Below, in pieces: positions 43,765-53,617 of a stretch of DNA of 64,000 bases (position 1 is the stretch's first letter; every line of letters starts with the position of its first letter). The stretch is from positions 288,768 through 352,767 of the forward strand of contig NZ_JAQZAO010000007.1 of assembly GCF_028737315.1 (NCBI RefSeq), read 5' to 3'. The notes beneath the pieces are model-generated. The model did not search any database. It saw only the letters and a list, made by a program, of their open reading frames with translations, and was not told the DNA's origin. The position numbers and the translations under genes are program-made. Origin of the DNA: Actinomycetospora lemnae. GTDB lineage: Bacteria > Actinomycetota > Actinomycetes > Mycobacteriales > Pseudonocardiaceae.

Positions 43765-45027
43765 CTAGGCGGGCGTGAACGCCAGGCAGACGTTGTGCCC
43801 GCCGAAGCCGAAGGAGTCGCTGATCGCGGCGTCCAGGCTCGTCTTGCGGGCCTCGCCGGCCACGACGTCGAGGGTGACGTCGGGGTCGAGCTCCTCGAGG
43901 TTCGCGGTGGGCGGGATGAGCCCCTCGCGCACCGACAGGATCGTCGCGATCGCCTCGACCGCGCCGGCGGCGCCCAGCAGGTGACCCAGCGAGCCCTTCG
44001 GCGCGGTGAGCACCGGGTGGTCGCCGATCGCCTTCTTGACGGCGACCGTCTCGGCCACGTCGCCGACGTTCGTCGCGGTGGCGTGGCAGTTGACGTGGCC
44101 GACGTCGGCGGGCTCGAGACCCGCCGTGCGCAGGGCGTTGGCGACGGCCCGGGACTGGCCCGTGCCCTCGGGGTCGGGCGCGGTGATGTGGTACGCGTCG
44201 GCGCTGGTGCCGATGCCCGCGAGGCGCCCGTGCACGGTGGCCCCGCGCGCGGCCGCGAACTCCTCGCGCTCGAGCACCACCATGCCCGCGCCCTCGCCGA
44301 GCACGAAGCCGTTGCGCCCGGTGTCGAACGGGCGCGAGGCGCGCTCGGGCTCGTCGTTGCGCAGGGCCATGGTGCGGGCCTGGCTGAAGCCCGCGAGCGT
44401 GATCGGGTGGATGCAGGCCTCGGTGCCGCCGGCGACGACGACGTCGACCTCGTTCGCCATGAGCATCCGCCAGCCCCAGGCGATCGCCTCGGCGCCGGAC
44501 GCGCAGGCGCTCACGGGCGCGTGGACGCCCGCGGCCGCCCCGAACTCGAGGCCCACGTGCGCGGCCGGCCCGTTGGGCATGAGCATCGGGATGGTCAGGA
44601 CCGCGACCTTGCGCAGGCCCTGCTGCTCGAGGACGTCGTCCTGGCCGAGCAGGGTCAGCGCCCCGCCGATGCCGGTGCCGACGATGACCGCGAGCCGCAG
44701 CGCGTCGACCTTCGGTGACCCGCCCTCGGTGGCCGGGTAGTCGCCCAGGTCGGCGTGCTGCCACGCCTCGCGCGCCGCGATGATCGCGGTCTGCTCGCTG
44801 CGGTCGAGGCGGCGGGCCTCGACGCGCTTGATGACCTCGGTGGGCTCGACGGCGAGCTGCGACGCGATCTTCACGGGCAGCTCGAAGGTGTCGACCCAGT
44901 CCTGCTCGATCTTCGACGCGGCGCTGCGACCGGCCAGGAGGCCGTCCCAGGTGGTCGCCACGTCGCCGCCGAGCGGGGTCGTCGCTCCCATACCGGTGAC
45001 GACGACCCCCTGGCCGGTGCTGCTCAC
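43765..45027 (-). CDS. fabF: Beta-ketoacyl-ACP synthase II (FabF/KasA)
   Basis: Elongating condensing enzyme of type II fatty-acid synthesis, 420 residues. Catalytic Cys in SACASGAEA near 173, His in NCHATATN near 314 and His in GSLGHLLGAAG near 348, spacing as in KasA. Last of the fabD-fabH-acpP-fabF operon; starts at GTG 45027, 10 nt after acpP. Confidence 0.96.
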   Translation of the reverse strand: MSSTGQGVVVTGMGATTPLGGDVATTWDGLLAGRSAASKIEQDWVDTFELPVKIASQLAVEPTEVIKRVEARRLDRSEQTAIIAAREAWQHADLGDYPATEGGSPKVDALRLAVIVGTGIGGALTLLGQDDVLEQQGLRKVAVLTIPMLMPNGPAAHVGLEFGAAAGVHAPVSACASGAEAIAWGWRMLMANEVDVVVAGGTEACIHPITLAGFSQARTMALRNDEPERASRPFDTGRNGFVLGEGAGMVVLEREEFAAARGATVHGRLAGIGTSADAYHITAPDPEGTGQSRAVANALRTAGLEPADVGHVNCHATATNVGDVAETVAVKKAIGDHPVLTAPKGSLGHLLGAAGAVEAIATILSVREGLIPPTANLEELDPDVTLDVVAGEARKTSLDAAISDSFGFGGHNVCLAFTPA

Positions 45028-45037
45028 GCGTCGCCCC

Positions 45038-45280
45038 TTACGAGTGGTTGGAGATGTAGTCGACGGCGTCCTGGACGGTGGTGAGCTTCGCGAGCTCGTC
45101 GTCCGGGATCTTGACGCCGAACTTGTCCTCGGCCTGCACGGCGATCTCGACCATGGAGAGCGAGTCGATGTCCAGGTCGTCCACGAACGACTTCTCCGCG
45201 GTCACCTCTGCGGCGTCGACGCCGGCCACCTCCTCCACGATGCTGGCGAGGTCGGGCAGGATCTCTTCGTTGGTCGCCAC
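45038..45280 (-). CDS. acpP: Acyl carrier protein
   Basis: 80 residues, acidic. DDLDIDSLSMVEIAVQAEDKFGVKIPDDEL carries the phosphopantetheine Ser (residue 40, DSL motif). The short C-terminus makes it more like streptomycete AcpP than the extended mycobacterial AcpM. GTG 45280 with AGGGAG upstream. Fatty-acid synthase operon. Confidence 0.96.
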   Translation of the reverse strand: MATNEEILPDLASIVEEVAGVDAAEVTAEKSFVDDLDIDSLSMVEIAVQAEDKFGVKIPDDELAKLTTVQDAVDYISNHS

Positions 45281-45367
45281 GGGCTCCCTTTCTCTCTCGG
45301 ACGTGCGTCGGTCGTGCATCGGGACGGTGCTCGGGTGCGCACCGTAGGACAGATCAGGGCAGGACAC

Positions 45368-46348
45368 TCACGGCAGGACCACGACCTGCGCCGCGTACGA
45401 CAGGCCGGCCCCGAAGCCGACGAGCAGCGCGACGTCGCCGGACTTCACGCGCCCGGCGCCCCGCATGTGGTCGATGGCCATCGGGATCGAGGCCGACGAG
45501 GTGTTGCCGGAGTACTGGATGTCGTCGGCGACCCGCAGGTCGTCGCGGCCGCCGACCTGGCGCAGGCGCTTCGCGATGGCCTCGACGATGCGCAGGTTGG
45601 CCTGGTGGGGCACGAGCACGTCGATGTCGGACGGCTGCAGGCCCGCCGCCTCGACCGCGCGCAGCGCGACCGGCGCGATCTTCGTGGTGGCCCAGCGGAA
45701 CACCGCCTGGCCCTCCTGGCGCAGCGCGTCGGTCTCGTCGATGTGGATCGTCGAGACGAGGTCGCCGGCCGCACCCCAGATGACCGGACCGACGCCGACC
45801 TCCTCCTCGGTGGCGGCCGGACCGACCACGGCCGCGCCCGCGCCGTCGGCGAAGATGATGCAGGTCGAGCGGTCGTGCATGTCGAGCCAGTCGGAGAGCT
45901 TCTCCGAGCCGATGACCAGGACGTGCTTCGCCGTCCCCGAGCGGATCATGTCGCCCGCGAGCCCGGTGCCGTAGCAGAAGCCGGCGCAGGCGGTGTTGAG
46001 GTCCATCGCGCCGATGCCGTTGACGCCGATCCGGTCGGCGGTCTGGGCGGCGGCGTTGGGGATCGGCTTCTGCATGGTGCAGGTGGCGACGATGACCGCG
46101 TCGAGGTCGGTGGGCGAGAGCCCGGCGTCGGCCAGGGCCTTCGAGCCGGCCTCGACACCCATCGACACCACGGAGTCGTTCTCGTCGCCGAACCGGCGCT
46201 CCACGATGCCGACCCGGCTGCGGATCCACTCGTCGTTCGTCTCGACGATCTTCTCGAGGTCGTGGTTGGTGACGACCTTGTCGGGCTGCATGCTGCCGAG
46301 CCCGAGGATCCGCGCGCCCGCGGCCTGGGGGGTCAGCTGGAGCCTCAT
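45368..46348 (-). CDS. fabH: Beta-ketoacyl-ACP synthase III
   Basis: Initiates fatty-acid synthesis by condensing acyl-CoA with malonyl-ACP; 326 residues. Cys121 in LNTACAGFCYG, His in VPHQANLRI, Asn in YSGNTSSAS form the triad. Branched-chain primers are expected in this lineage but are not visible from sequence. ATG 46348 overlaps the fabD stop (ATGA). Confidence 0.96.
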   Translation of the reverse strand: MRLQLTPQAAGARILGLGSMQPDKVVTNHDLEKIVETNDEWIRSRVGIVERRFGDENDSVVSMGVEAGSKALADAGLSPTDLDAVIVATCTMQKPIPNAAAQTADRIGVNGIGAMDLNTACAGFCYGTGLAGDMIRSGTAKHVLVIGSEKLSDWLDMHDRSTCIIFADGAGAAVVGPAATEEEVGVGPVIWGAAGDLVSTIHIDETDALRQEGQAVFRWATTKIAPVALRAVEAAGLQPSDIDVLVPHQANLRIVEAIAKRLRQVGGRDDLRVADDIQYSGNTSSASIPMAIDHMRGAGRVKSGDVALLVGFGAGLSYAAQVVVLP

Positions 46349-47277
46349 GCGTGCTCCTCGATCATCTGCACGGCCTTCTCCAGGTCGTCGGGCGTGTTGA
46401 CGTTGTGGGTGGGCGTGCCCTTGATCTGCCGCTTCACCATGCCGGTCAGGGTGCCCGCGGGGGTCAGCTCGACGACGCCGGAGACACCGCGCTCGCGCAT
46501 GGTGTCCATGCAGGCGTCCCAGCGCACCGAGCGCGTCACCTGCGCGACGAGCCGGTCGAGCAGCTCCGAGCCGTCGGTGACGACGGCCCCGTCGGCGTTC
46601 TGGACCAGGGGGTGCGTCGGGGCGGCGGGGGAGAGCTCGCCGCGGTGCTCGGCGACCCACGCACCGAGCGCCTTCTCGGCGGGCTCCATGAAGCGGGTGT
46701 GGAAGGCGCCGGCCACGGACAGCGGGCGCACCCGGGCCCCCTCGGGCGGGGACGCGACGAGCTCGTCGACGGCCTCCTTCCGGCCGGCGGCCACGACCTG
46801 CCCGGTGCCGTTGCGGTTGGCGGGCTCCAGGTCGAGCTCGGCGAGGCGGGCGAGGACCGCGTCGGCGTCGCCGCCGAGCACCGCGGCCATCGTCGTGGGC
46901 TCCTCGGCGCACGCGGCGGCCATCTCCCGCCCGCGCACCGCGGCGAGGGCGACGGCCTTCTCGGCGTCGAGCACCTCGGCGATCGCGGCGGCGGCGAGCT
47001 CGCCCACCGAGTGCCCGGCCACGAGCGTCTCGTCGGGGACCGAGACCTGCAGCCGCAGCTGGTCCCACGCCAGCAGCGCGGACGCGACGAGCAGCGGCTG
47101 CGTGACGGCGGTGTCGGCGATCGCTGCCTCGTCGGCCTCGGTGCCGAGGTGCACGAGGTCGAGGCCGGCCGCCTCGGAGAACGTCTCGAGCCGTCCGCGG
47201 GCCTCCGGGCGGTCGAGCCACGGGGCGAGCATGCCGGGCTTCTGGGCGCCCTGGCCGGGTGCGAGGATCGCGATCAC
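46345..47277 (-). CDS. fabD: Malonyl-CoA:ACP transacylase
   Basis: Loads malonyl onto ACP; 310 residues. LAPGQGAQKPGM near the start, nucleophile Ser90 in GHSVGELAAA, His in AGAFHTRFM. Start GTG 47277 chosen because AGGTGG lies 5 nt upstream; the frame is open further but the extension is basic and not family-like. First gene of the operon, 140 nt after the FasR-like regulator. Confidence 0.95.
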   Translation of the reverse strand: MIAILAPGQGAQKPGMLAPWLDRPEARGRLETFSEAAGLDLVHLGTEADEAAIADTAVTQPLLVASALLAWDQLRLQVSVPDETLVAGHSVGELAAAAIAEVLDAEKAVALAAVRGREMAAACAEEPTTMAAVLGGDADAVLARLAELDLEPANRNGTGQVVAAGRKEAVDELVASPPEGARVRPLSVAGAFHTRFMEPAEKALGAWVAEHRGELSPAAPTHPLVQNADGAVVTDGSELLDRLVAQVTRSVRWDACMDTMRERGVSGVVELTPAGTLTGMVKRQIKGTPTHNVNTPDDLEKAVQMIEEHA

Positions 47278-47417
47278 GTAGGCCACCTCATCACGGCTCG
47301 GGGTCGGTCCGAAGGCGTCGCGACGACGAAACCGCGTCCGTCGCCGTTGTCGTGTTCCCACAATGCCCTGGCTCACACACCTGGCGCGAGACCGGCGTCG
47401 GACGGCGTTCGCCCTGC

Positions 47418-48605
47418 TCAGCGCTCAGCCGGATCGCCGTCCGGGTGCAGACGGTCCAGCCCGATCGCGAGGCGCAGCACCAGCCCGCCCCGCGCGTCGG
47501 CGGGGTGGACGCCCGTGAGTTCGGCCACGCGACGCAGGCGGTACCGCACGGTGTTGGGGTGGACGAAGAGCCGCCGGGCGGCCGCCTCGAGCACCCCGGC
47601 GGCGTCGAGGTAGCACTCCACGGTGGCGGCGAGCTCGCCGCCGGCGGTCCGCAGGGGCGTGGCGACGTCGCGGCGCAGCTGCTCGACGGCCTCCGCGTCG
47701 CCGTCGAGGACGCGCTCGGGCAGCAGGTCGTCGGCGGCGACGGGGCGCGGGGCGCCGGGCCAGGCCCGCACGGCCCGGTGCCCGGCCAGGGCGGCGGTCG
47801 CGCTGCGGTGCGCGGCGGTCAGCCCGGCCACCGTCGGCCCCGTGACCACTGCGCCCGGCCCGAACGACGCCGACAGCTCCGCCAGCGGCGCCCCGGGCCC
47901 GGCGATCATGACCAGGCGGGCGCCGTGGGTGCCGAGCAGCACGGTGGCGCCGGCCCGGTGCGCGGCGCGCCGCACGGCGTGCAGCGGCTCGGGCGGCTCC
48001 TCGGCCGGCGGCTCCCCGACGAGCACCGTCGCCTCGGCCGCCGGGTCCCACCCCAGCGCGGCGGCCCGCGACAGCAGCGTCTCCTCGGCCTCGCCGCGCA
48101 CCACGGCGTCGACCACCAGCGCCTCGAGCCGCGCGTCCCACGCCCCGCGCGCCTCCGCGGCGCTCGCGTAGACCGTCGCGGCCGAGAAGGCCACCTCGCG
48201 ACCGAAGCGCAGGATCGCGTGCACGAGCGCGGCGCGCTCGGCCTCGTCGGCGCCCAGGGCCGGGATGCGCTCCTCGAAGACCTGGATCGCGATGCGCACC
48301 AGCTCCACGGTCTGGCGCAGCGTCACCCGGCGGGCGAGGTCGAGCGGGGCGGAGCGGAACGCGTCGGCGGTCAGGCGCGGGGTGGCGTCGGGGTCGCGCA
48401 GCCAGGCCACGAAGTTCGCCGCCCCGGTCTGCGTGACCAGCAGGACCCCGGAGCGCTGCTCGGCGGTCAGCCGCCCGAACCAGGGCAGGCGCTCGGCCAT
48501 CGTCGCCACCCCGGCCGCGGCGAGGTCCCCGGACGCCTTCTCCAGGCGCCGGAGCGTGGTGGCGCCCACGGGGCCGCGGCGCCCTGGGGCTGCCGCGCCG
48601 GTCAC
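47418..48605 (-). CDS. fasR: PucR-type regulator of fatty-acid synthesis (FasR-like)
   Basis: 395 residues from GTG 48605. The N-terminal RsbR/GGDEF-like sensory part is followed at the C-terminus by AARRLFVHPNTVRYRLRRVAELTGV, the PucR helix-turn-helix. Position upstream of fabD in the same direction matches FasR of mycobacteria and streptomycetes, an activator of the fab operon. The frame is also open through the upstream 36-bp array (to ATG 48767), which would add four copies of PDGSSSAALRLP; I take these as noncoding or accidental. Confidence 0.85.
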   Translation of the reverse strand: MTGAAAPGRRGPVGATTLRRLEKASGDLAAAGVATMAERLPWFGRLTAEQRSGVLLVTQTGAANFVAWLRDPDATPRLTADAFRSAPLDLARRVTLRQTVELVRIAIQVFEERIPALGADEAERAALVHAILRFGREVAFSAATVYASAAEARGAWDARLEALVVDAVVRGEAEETLLSRAAALGWDPAAEATVLVGEPPAEEPPEPLHAVRRAAHRAGATVLLGTHGARLVMIAGPGAPLAELSASFGPGAVVTGPTVAGLTAAHRSATAALAGHRAVRAWPGAPRPVAADDLLPERVLDGDAEAVEQLRRDVATPLRTAGGELAATVECYLDAAGVLEAAARRLFVHPNTVRYRLRRVAELTGVHPADARGGLVLRLAIGLDRLHPDGDPAER

Positions 48606-48612
48606 GGATCGC

Positions 48613-48756
48613 GGGAGACGCAGCGCAGCGGAGCTCGACCCATCGGGCGGGAGACGCAGCGCAGCGGAGCTCGACCCATCGGGCGGGAGACGCAGCGCAG
48701 CGGAGCTCGACCCATCGGGCGGGAGACGCAGCGCAGCGGAGCTCGACCCATCGGGG
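48613..48756. repeat. Four perfect 36-bp tandem repeats
   Basis: Units begin GGGAGACGCAGCGCAGCGG at 48613, 48649, 48685 and 48721; the only change is the last base of the last unit. They fill the gap between fasR and pirin, and the last unit supplies the G-rich Shine-Dalgarno region of the pirin gene. A single related copy is at 31156. Confidence 0.95.
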
Positions 48757-48760
48757 GAGC

Positions 48761-49441
48761 ATGGCACGGATGACCACCCTCCGACGCCTCCTGCGCAGTG
48801 ACCGCCCGGTCAGCGAGGGCGAGGGGGTGTGCTCGCGCCACGGCCTGTCGTTCGGCGCCCACTACGACCCGGAGCGGACCTCCTTCGGCGCGCTGGTCGC
48901 CCACAACGACGACGTCCTCGGCGCCGGTGTCGCCTACGGCGCCCACGAGCACCGCGACGTCGAGATCCTCGCCTGGGTCCTCGACGGCGCGATGGTCCAC
49001 ACGGGCCCCGACGGCCACGAGACGCGCGTGCCCGCCGGCACCCTGCAGCACCTCGTCGCCGGCACCGGCTGGCACCACGACGAGCGCGCGGCCGACGAGG
49101 GCCCGGTGCACCTGCTCCAGCTCTGGGTGACGCCCGGTCTCGACGACCCGCCGGCGGGGGAGCCGTCGCTGACCCACCACCGCCCGGATCTCGATGCCGG
49201 GCCGTTCACGCTCGACCTGCGCCGCCCGGGCGTGACGGTGACGCTCGCGCGGCTCGGGGCCGGGGAGCGGTGGGCGCCCGCGGACGGCGCCTTCCGCCAC
49301 GTCCACGTCGCCCGTGGCGCGCTGGGCGAGGCGTCACCGACGGCGGAGGCCGGCGACAGCCTGGAGATCGCGGGCACCGGGCCGGTCACCCTCGAGGCCG
49401 GCCCCGACGGCGCCGAGCTCGTCGTCGTCACCACCGCCTGA
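48761..49441 (+). CDS. Pirin family protein
   Basis: Bicupin, 226 residues. GLSFGAHYDPERTSFGALVAHNDDVLGAG, YGAHEHRDVEILAWVLDGAMVHTGPDGHE (metal His-x-His and Glu), VPAGTLQHLVAGTGWHHDE (metal ligands): the first cupin has a full metal site. Members are quercetinases or iron-dependent redox regulators. ATG 48761 with GGGGGAG upstream; ATG 48770 is an alternative. Divergent from fasR. Confidence 0.88.
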   Translation: MARMTTLRRLLRSDRPVSEGEGVCSRHGLSFGAHYDPERTSFGALVAHNDDVLGAGVAYGAHEHRDVEILAWVLDGAMVHTGPDGHETRVPAGTLQHLVAGTGWHHDERAADEGPVHLLQLWVTPGLDDPPAGEPSLTHHRPDLDAGPFTLDLRRPGVTVTLARLGAGERWAPADGAFRHVHVARGALGEASPTAEAGDSLEIAGTGPVTLEAGPDGAELVVVTTA

Positions 49442-49502
49442 GTGGGGGAGCGACGGTCACCCTCGCTCCCCACCCCCGGTCGCCCGACCCCGGACACACG
49501 AC

Positions 49503-49534
49503 GGGGGCGGTGCGTCTCCCGACGCACCGCCCCC
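49503..49534. terminator. Hairpin terminator between pirin and csp
   Basis: GGGGGCGGTGCGTC, loop TCCC, full complement: 14-bp perfect stem, between convergent genes. Confidence 0.88.
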
Positions 49535-49563
49535 GGCTTCGTGAGGTGACTCCGCTGCGTTGC

Positions 49564-49767
49564 TTACAGCGGCGTGACCTGAACGGCCTGCAGGCCCTTC
49601 TGGCCCTGCTCGACGTCGAACGAGACGCGCTGACCCTCGTCCAGGGTGCGGAAACCGCGGGCCTGGATGGCCGAGTAGTGGACGAACACGTCAGCGCCAC
49701 CACCGTCGGGAGCGAGGAAGCCGAAGCCCTTCTCGCTGTTGAACCACTTGACGGTGCCTTCTGCCAT
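49564..49767 (-). CDS. Cold shock protein (CspA family)
   Basis: 67 residues. RNP1 [10 protein letters not shown] and RNP2 VFVHYSAI are intact, in [15 protein letters not shown] context. RNA chaperone. ATG 49767 with a leader of up to 200 nt before the aceE gene end; aceE is the next upstream gene on the same strand. Confidence 0.97.
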   Translation of the reverse strand: MAEGTVKWFNSEKGFGFLAPDGGGADVFVHYSAIQARGFRTLDEGQRVSFDVEQGQKGLQAVQVTPL

Positions 49768-49972
49768 TCTTGCTCCTCATACCGATGTCCCGAGGCGTCG
49801 ATCAGCCCCGGCCTTCAGATCCGCCGCTGGAGTCCGGGCTCCGCACGTCGGAGTCGAGCTCCTCGGATCGTCCGGGGACGTCCGAGCAGCGCGACGCCGA
49901 CAGCCTATCCGGAAGGACGGGGTCGACGACCAGCCCCGACCACCAACCCCGCGACGAACGGTCACCGAACGG

Positions 49973-52756
49973 TCACGCCACGCCCGAGTCGGACGTCTGC
50001 GGACCGGCCGCCTGGGGGTCGTCGATCTGGTACTGCTGCGCGGCCCGGACCACGGTGTCGTGCCCGACCTCGCCGCGGCGGGCCAGCGCGGCGAGCACGC
50101 CGACGACGATGTTCTCCGCGTCGACGCCGAAGTGGCGCCGCACCGCCGGCCGCGTGTCCGAGAGCCCGAAGCCGTCGGTGCCGAGCACGGTGTAGTCGCC
50201 GGGCACCCACTTGCGGATCAGGTCGGGGACCGCCTTCATCCAGTCCGACACCGCCACCACGGGCCCGGCGGCGTCGGCGAGCGCCTCGCTGACGTACGGC
50301 GTGCGCGTGTCGGCGTCGGGGTGGGCGTGGTTGTGCTCGTCGCACTCCACGCCGTCGCGCCGGAGCTCGGTCCACGACGTCGCCGACCACACGTCGGCCT
50401 GCACGCCCCACTCCTCGGCGAGCATCCGCTGGGCCTCGAGCGCCCACGGCATGGCCACGCCGGAGGCGAGGACCTGCGCGCGCGGCCCGGGCCCGCCGGG
50501 GGCCTGGGCGTAGCGGTAGAGCCCGCGCAGCAGGCCGTCGACGTCGAGGCCCTCGGGCTCGGCGGGCTGGCGGTAGGGCTCGTTGTAGACCGTCAGGTAG
50601 TAGATGACGTTCGGGTCGCGGTGCGGGTCGGGCTCGCCGTACATGCGCGTCAGGCCGTCGCGCACGATGTGCCCGATCTCGAACGCGTACGCCGGGTCGT
50701 AGGCGACGACGCCGGGGTTGGTGGCCGCGAGGAGCACCGAGTGCCCGTCGTTGTGCTGCAGGCCCTCGCCGACCAGGGTCGTGCGCCCGGCCGTCGCGCC
50801 GAGCAGGAACCCGCGGGCCATCTGGTCGGCGGCCGCCCAGATGCCGTCGCCGGTGCGCTGGAACCCGAACATCGAGTAGAAGATGTAGATCGGGATCATC
50901 GGCTCGGCGTGGGTGGCGTACGACGTCCCCACCGCGGTGAACGAGCCGACCGACCCGGCCTCGTTGATGCCCTCGTGGAGCAGCTGGCCGGCCTCGGACT
51001 CGCGGTAGGCGAGCAGCTGGTCGTGGTCGACCGAGGTGTAGAGCTGGCCCTGCGGGTTGTAGATCTTCAGGTTGGAGAAGAACGAGTCCATCCCGAAGGT
51101 GCGCGCCTCGTCCGGGATGATCGGGACGACCCGCTTGCCGATCTCCGCATCGCGGGTGAGCTCCTTGACCAGCCGGACGAACGCCATCGTGGTGGCGATC
51201 TCCTGCTTGCCCGAGCCGCGCTTGACGACGTCGTAGACCTTGTCGCCGGGCAGCACCAGCGGCTTGTTGCGCAGCCGGCGCTCGGGCAGCGGCCCGCCGA
51301 GCTGTCGGCGGCGGTCGAGCATGTACTCGATCTCCGGCGCGTCGGCGCCCGGGTGGTAGTACGGCGGCAGGTAGGGGTCCCGCTCGAGCTCGGCGTCACT
51401 GATCGGCACCCGGACCTCGTCGCGGAACGTCTTGAGGTCCTGCAGCGTCAGCTTCTTCATCTGGTGGGTCGCGTTGCGGCCCTCGAACGTCGGACCGAGG
51501 GTGTAGCCCTTGATCGACTTGGCGAGGATGACCGTCGGGCGGCCCTGGTGCTCCATCGCCGCCTGGTACGCCGCGTAGACCTTGCGGTAGTCGTGGGCGC
51601 CGCGCTTGAGGTTCCAGACGTCCTCGTCGGACAGGTCCTTGACCAGCTCCTTCGTCCGCGGGTCGCGGCCGAAGAAGTGCTCGCGGACGTAGGCGCCGTT
51701 GTTGGCCTTGTAGGTCTGGAAGTCGCCGTCGGGCGTGGTGTTCATCAGGTTGATCAGCGCGCCGTCGCGGTCGGCGTGCAGCAGCCGGTCCCACTCCCGG
51801 CCCCAGATCACCTTGACGACGTTCCAACCGGCGCCGCGGAAGAACGACTCCAGCTCCTGGATGACCTTGCCGTTGCCGTGCACCGGCCCGTCGAGGCGCT
51901 GCAGGTTGCAGTTGATGACGAAGGTCAGGTTGTCCAGGCCCTCGGCCGCCGCGACGTGGATGGCGCCGCGCGACTCGGGCTCGTCCATCTCGCCGTCGCC
52001 GAGGAACGCCCAGGTGTGCTGCTGGCTGGTGTCCTTCATCCCGCGGTTGTGCAGGTAGCGGTCGAACCGCGCCTGGAAGATCGCGTTGATCGGGCCCAGG
52101 CCCATCGACACCGTCGGGTGCTCCCAGAACCACGGCATCAGCCGCGGGTGCGGGTACGACGGCAGCCCGCCGCCCGGCCCGGCGTGGCTGAGCTCCTGGC
52201 GGAAGCCGTCGAGGTGCTGCGCGCCGAGGCGTCCCTCGAGGAAGGCGCGCGCGTAGATGCCGGGGGAGGCGTGGCCCTGGATGAAGACGTGGTCACCGCC
52301 GCCGGGGTGGTCCTTGCCGCGGAAGAACCAGTTGAAGCCGACCTCGTAGAGGCTCGCCGCCGAGGCGTAGGTCGAGATGTGGCCGCCGACCCCGACGCCC
52401 GGGCGCTGCGCCCGGTGCACCATCGCCGCCGCGTTCCACCGGATCCACGCCCGGTAGCGCCGCTCGGTCTCCTCGTCGCCCGGGAACCACGGCTCCTGGT
52501 CGGTGGGGATGGTGTTGACGTAGTCGGTGGAGTACAGCGAGGGCACCGAGACCCGACGCTCCCGGGCGCGCTGGAGCAGCTGCAGCATGATGTAGCGGGC
52601 GCGCTGCTCGCCCTGCCCCTCGAGCATCGCGTCGAACGACTCGATCCACTCGGACGTCTCGTCCGGATCGATGTCCGGCAGGTGCGACGAGAGCCCGTCG
52701 CGGATGATGTGGACCCGGCCGGTGTCCGCGCCTGCGGAGCCCTTGTGGGTGGTCAC
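49973..52756 (-). CDS. aceE: Pyruvate dehydrogenase E1 component, homodimeric
   Basis: Thiamine-diphosphate enzyme making acetyl-dihydrolipoyl-E2 from pyruvate; 927 residues, usual length. TPP motif [59 protein letters not shown] near the N-terminus; [39 protein letters not shown]. Start GTG 52756. The neighbours fasR/fab and ahpE match the mycobacterial chromosomal order, tying acetyl-CoA supply to lipid synthesis. Confidence 0.97.
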   Translation of the reverse strand: MTTHKGSAGADTGRVHIIRDGLSSHLPDIDPDETSEWIESFDAMLEGQGEQRARYIMLQLLQRARERRVSVPSLYSTDYVNTIPTDQEPWFPGDEETERRYRAWIRWNAAAMVHRAQRPGVGVGGHISTYASAASLYEVGFNWFFRGKDHPGGGDHVFIQGHASPGIYARAFLEGRLGAQHLDGFRQELSHAGPGGGLPSYPHPRLMPWFWEHPTVSMGLGPINAIFQARFDRYLHNRGMKDTSQQHTWAFLGDGEMDEPESRGAIHVAAAEGLDNLTFVINCNLQRLDGPVHGNGKVIQELESFFRGAGWNVVKVIWGREWDRLLHADRDGALINLMNTTPDGDFQTYKANNGAYVREHFFGRDPRTKELVKDLSDEDVWNLKRGAHDYRKVYAAYQAAMEHQGRPTVILAKSIKGYTLGPTFEGRNATHQMKKLTLQDLKTFRDEVRVPISDAELERDPYLPPYYHPGADAPEIEYMLDRRRQLGGPLPERRLRNKPLVLPGDKVYDVVKRGSGKQEIATTMAFVRLVKELTRDAEIGKRVVPIIPDEARTFGMDSFFSNLKIYNPQGQLYTSVDHDQLLAYRESEAGQLLHEGINEAGSVGSFTAVGTSYATHAEPMIPIYIFYSMFGFQRTGDGIWAAADQMARGFLLGATAGRTTLVGEGLQHNDGHSVLLAATNPGVVAYDPAYAFEIGHIVRDGLTRMYGEPDPHRDPNVIYYLTVYNEPYRQPAEPEGLDVDGLLRGLYRYAQAPGGPGPRAQVLASGVAMPWALEAQRMLAEEWGVQADVWSATSWTELRRDGVECDEHNHAHPDADTRTPYVSEALADAAGPVVAVSDWMKAVPDLIRKWVPGDYTVLGTDGFGLSDTRPAVRRHFGVDAENIVVGVLAALARRGEVGHDTVVRAAQQYQIDDPQAAGPQTSDSGVA

Positions 52757-53097
52757 GGATCGCTCTCCCTGTCGCTGGTTCGTCGACGGCGCGCGGCCGG
52801 GTCCGGATCGCGGGCTCCCTGGCCGGATTTCGGAACCGATTCTGCCCGGTCGTCCGTGGTGGCGCCGTCCCGCTGGTGCTCCGCGGTCACCCCATCGTCA
52901 CCCGCCATCTCCTGCGCGTCACGTCTACCGACGGGTAGCCCGGGCGCGGACGATCGGGGCGGGTTCCGGACCCGGACGGGACCGGCCGACCCGCGTGGCT
53001 GGTTGCGCGGCGTGCGGCGGCCGTGTTCGCTGGGCGCTTCATACGGGTGACGTGCACCTCGCACGTCGCCCCGAGGCGTGAGAAGGGGGCAGCACGC
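52757..53097. other. 341-bp divergent intergenic region, aceE / DUF3052
   Basis: No gene seen. It holds short G/C inverted repeats, among them GACGTGCACCTCGCACGTCG (53049-53068). Expected site of aceE control; no clear consensus promoter was found. Confidence 0.4.
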
Positions 53098-53532
53098 GTG
53101 GTCGCGGCCACGGGAGACTCGGACAAGTCCGATCTCGCCGGCAAGCTCGGCATCGAGCCGGGCATGATCGTTCAGGAGCTGGGCTGGGACTCCGACGTCG
53201 ACGAGGAGGTCCGGTCCGCGGTCGAGGACCGATGCGGTGAGGACCTGCTCGACGAGGACGCCCAGGAGGTCGTCGACGTCGTGCTCCTCTGGTGGCGCGA
53301 CGGGGACGGCGACCTCGTCGACACCCTCGTCGACGCCCGCTCGCCGCTGACCGACGAGGGCGTCATCTGGGTGCTCACGCCCAAGACCGGCACCGACGGG
53401 CACGTCGAGCCCTCGGAGATCGCCGAGGCCGCCCCGACCGCCGGGCTCTCGCAGACCTCGAACGTGAGCCTGTCCGAGGGCTGGGTCGCCACCCGGCTCG
53501 TGCCACCGAAGGCCGCGCAGCGCCGCCGGTGA
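53098..53532 (+). CDS. DUF3052 family protein
   Basis: 144 residues. LAGKLGIEPGMIVQELGWDSDVDEEVRSAVEDRCGEDLLDEDAQEVVDVVLLWWRDGDGDLVDTL and GVIWVLTPKTGTDGHVEPSEIAEAAPTAGL match this actinobacterial family (Rv2239c in M. tuberculosis). Function unknown. GTG 53098 with AAGGGGG upstream. It keeps its place next to ahpE. Confidence 0.9.
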   Translation: MVAATGDSDKSDLAGKLGIEPGMIVQELGWDSDVDEEVRSAVEDRCGEDLLDEDAQEVVDVVLLWWRDGDGDLVDTLVDARSPLTDEGVIWVLTPKTGTDGHVEPSEIAEAAPTAGLSQTSNVSLSEGWVATRLVPPKAAQRRR

Positions 53533-53617
53533 CCTGCGCCGGGGTGGCCCTGCCAGGCGCTCGCGGTCGATAGGCTGGCCCGGCTCGGTCACCCGGACGG
53601 ACAGGAGACAGGTCGAC

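Noticed and set aside
48613..48756. CRISPR array
   Set aside because: Units are 36 bp with no spacers between them; no cas genes nearby.
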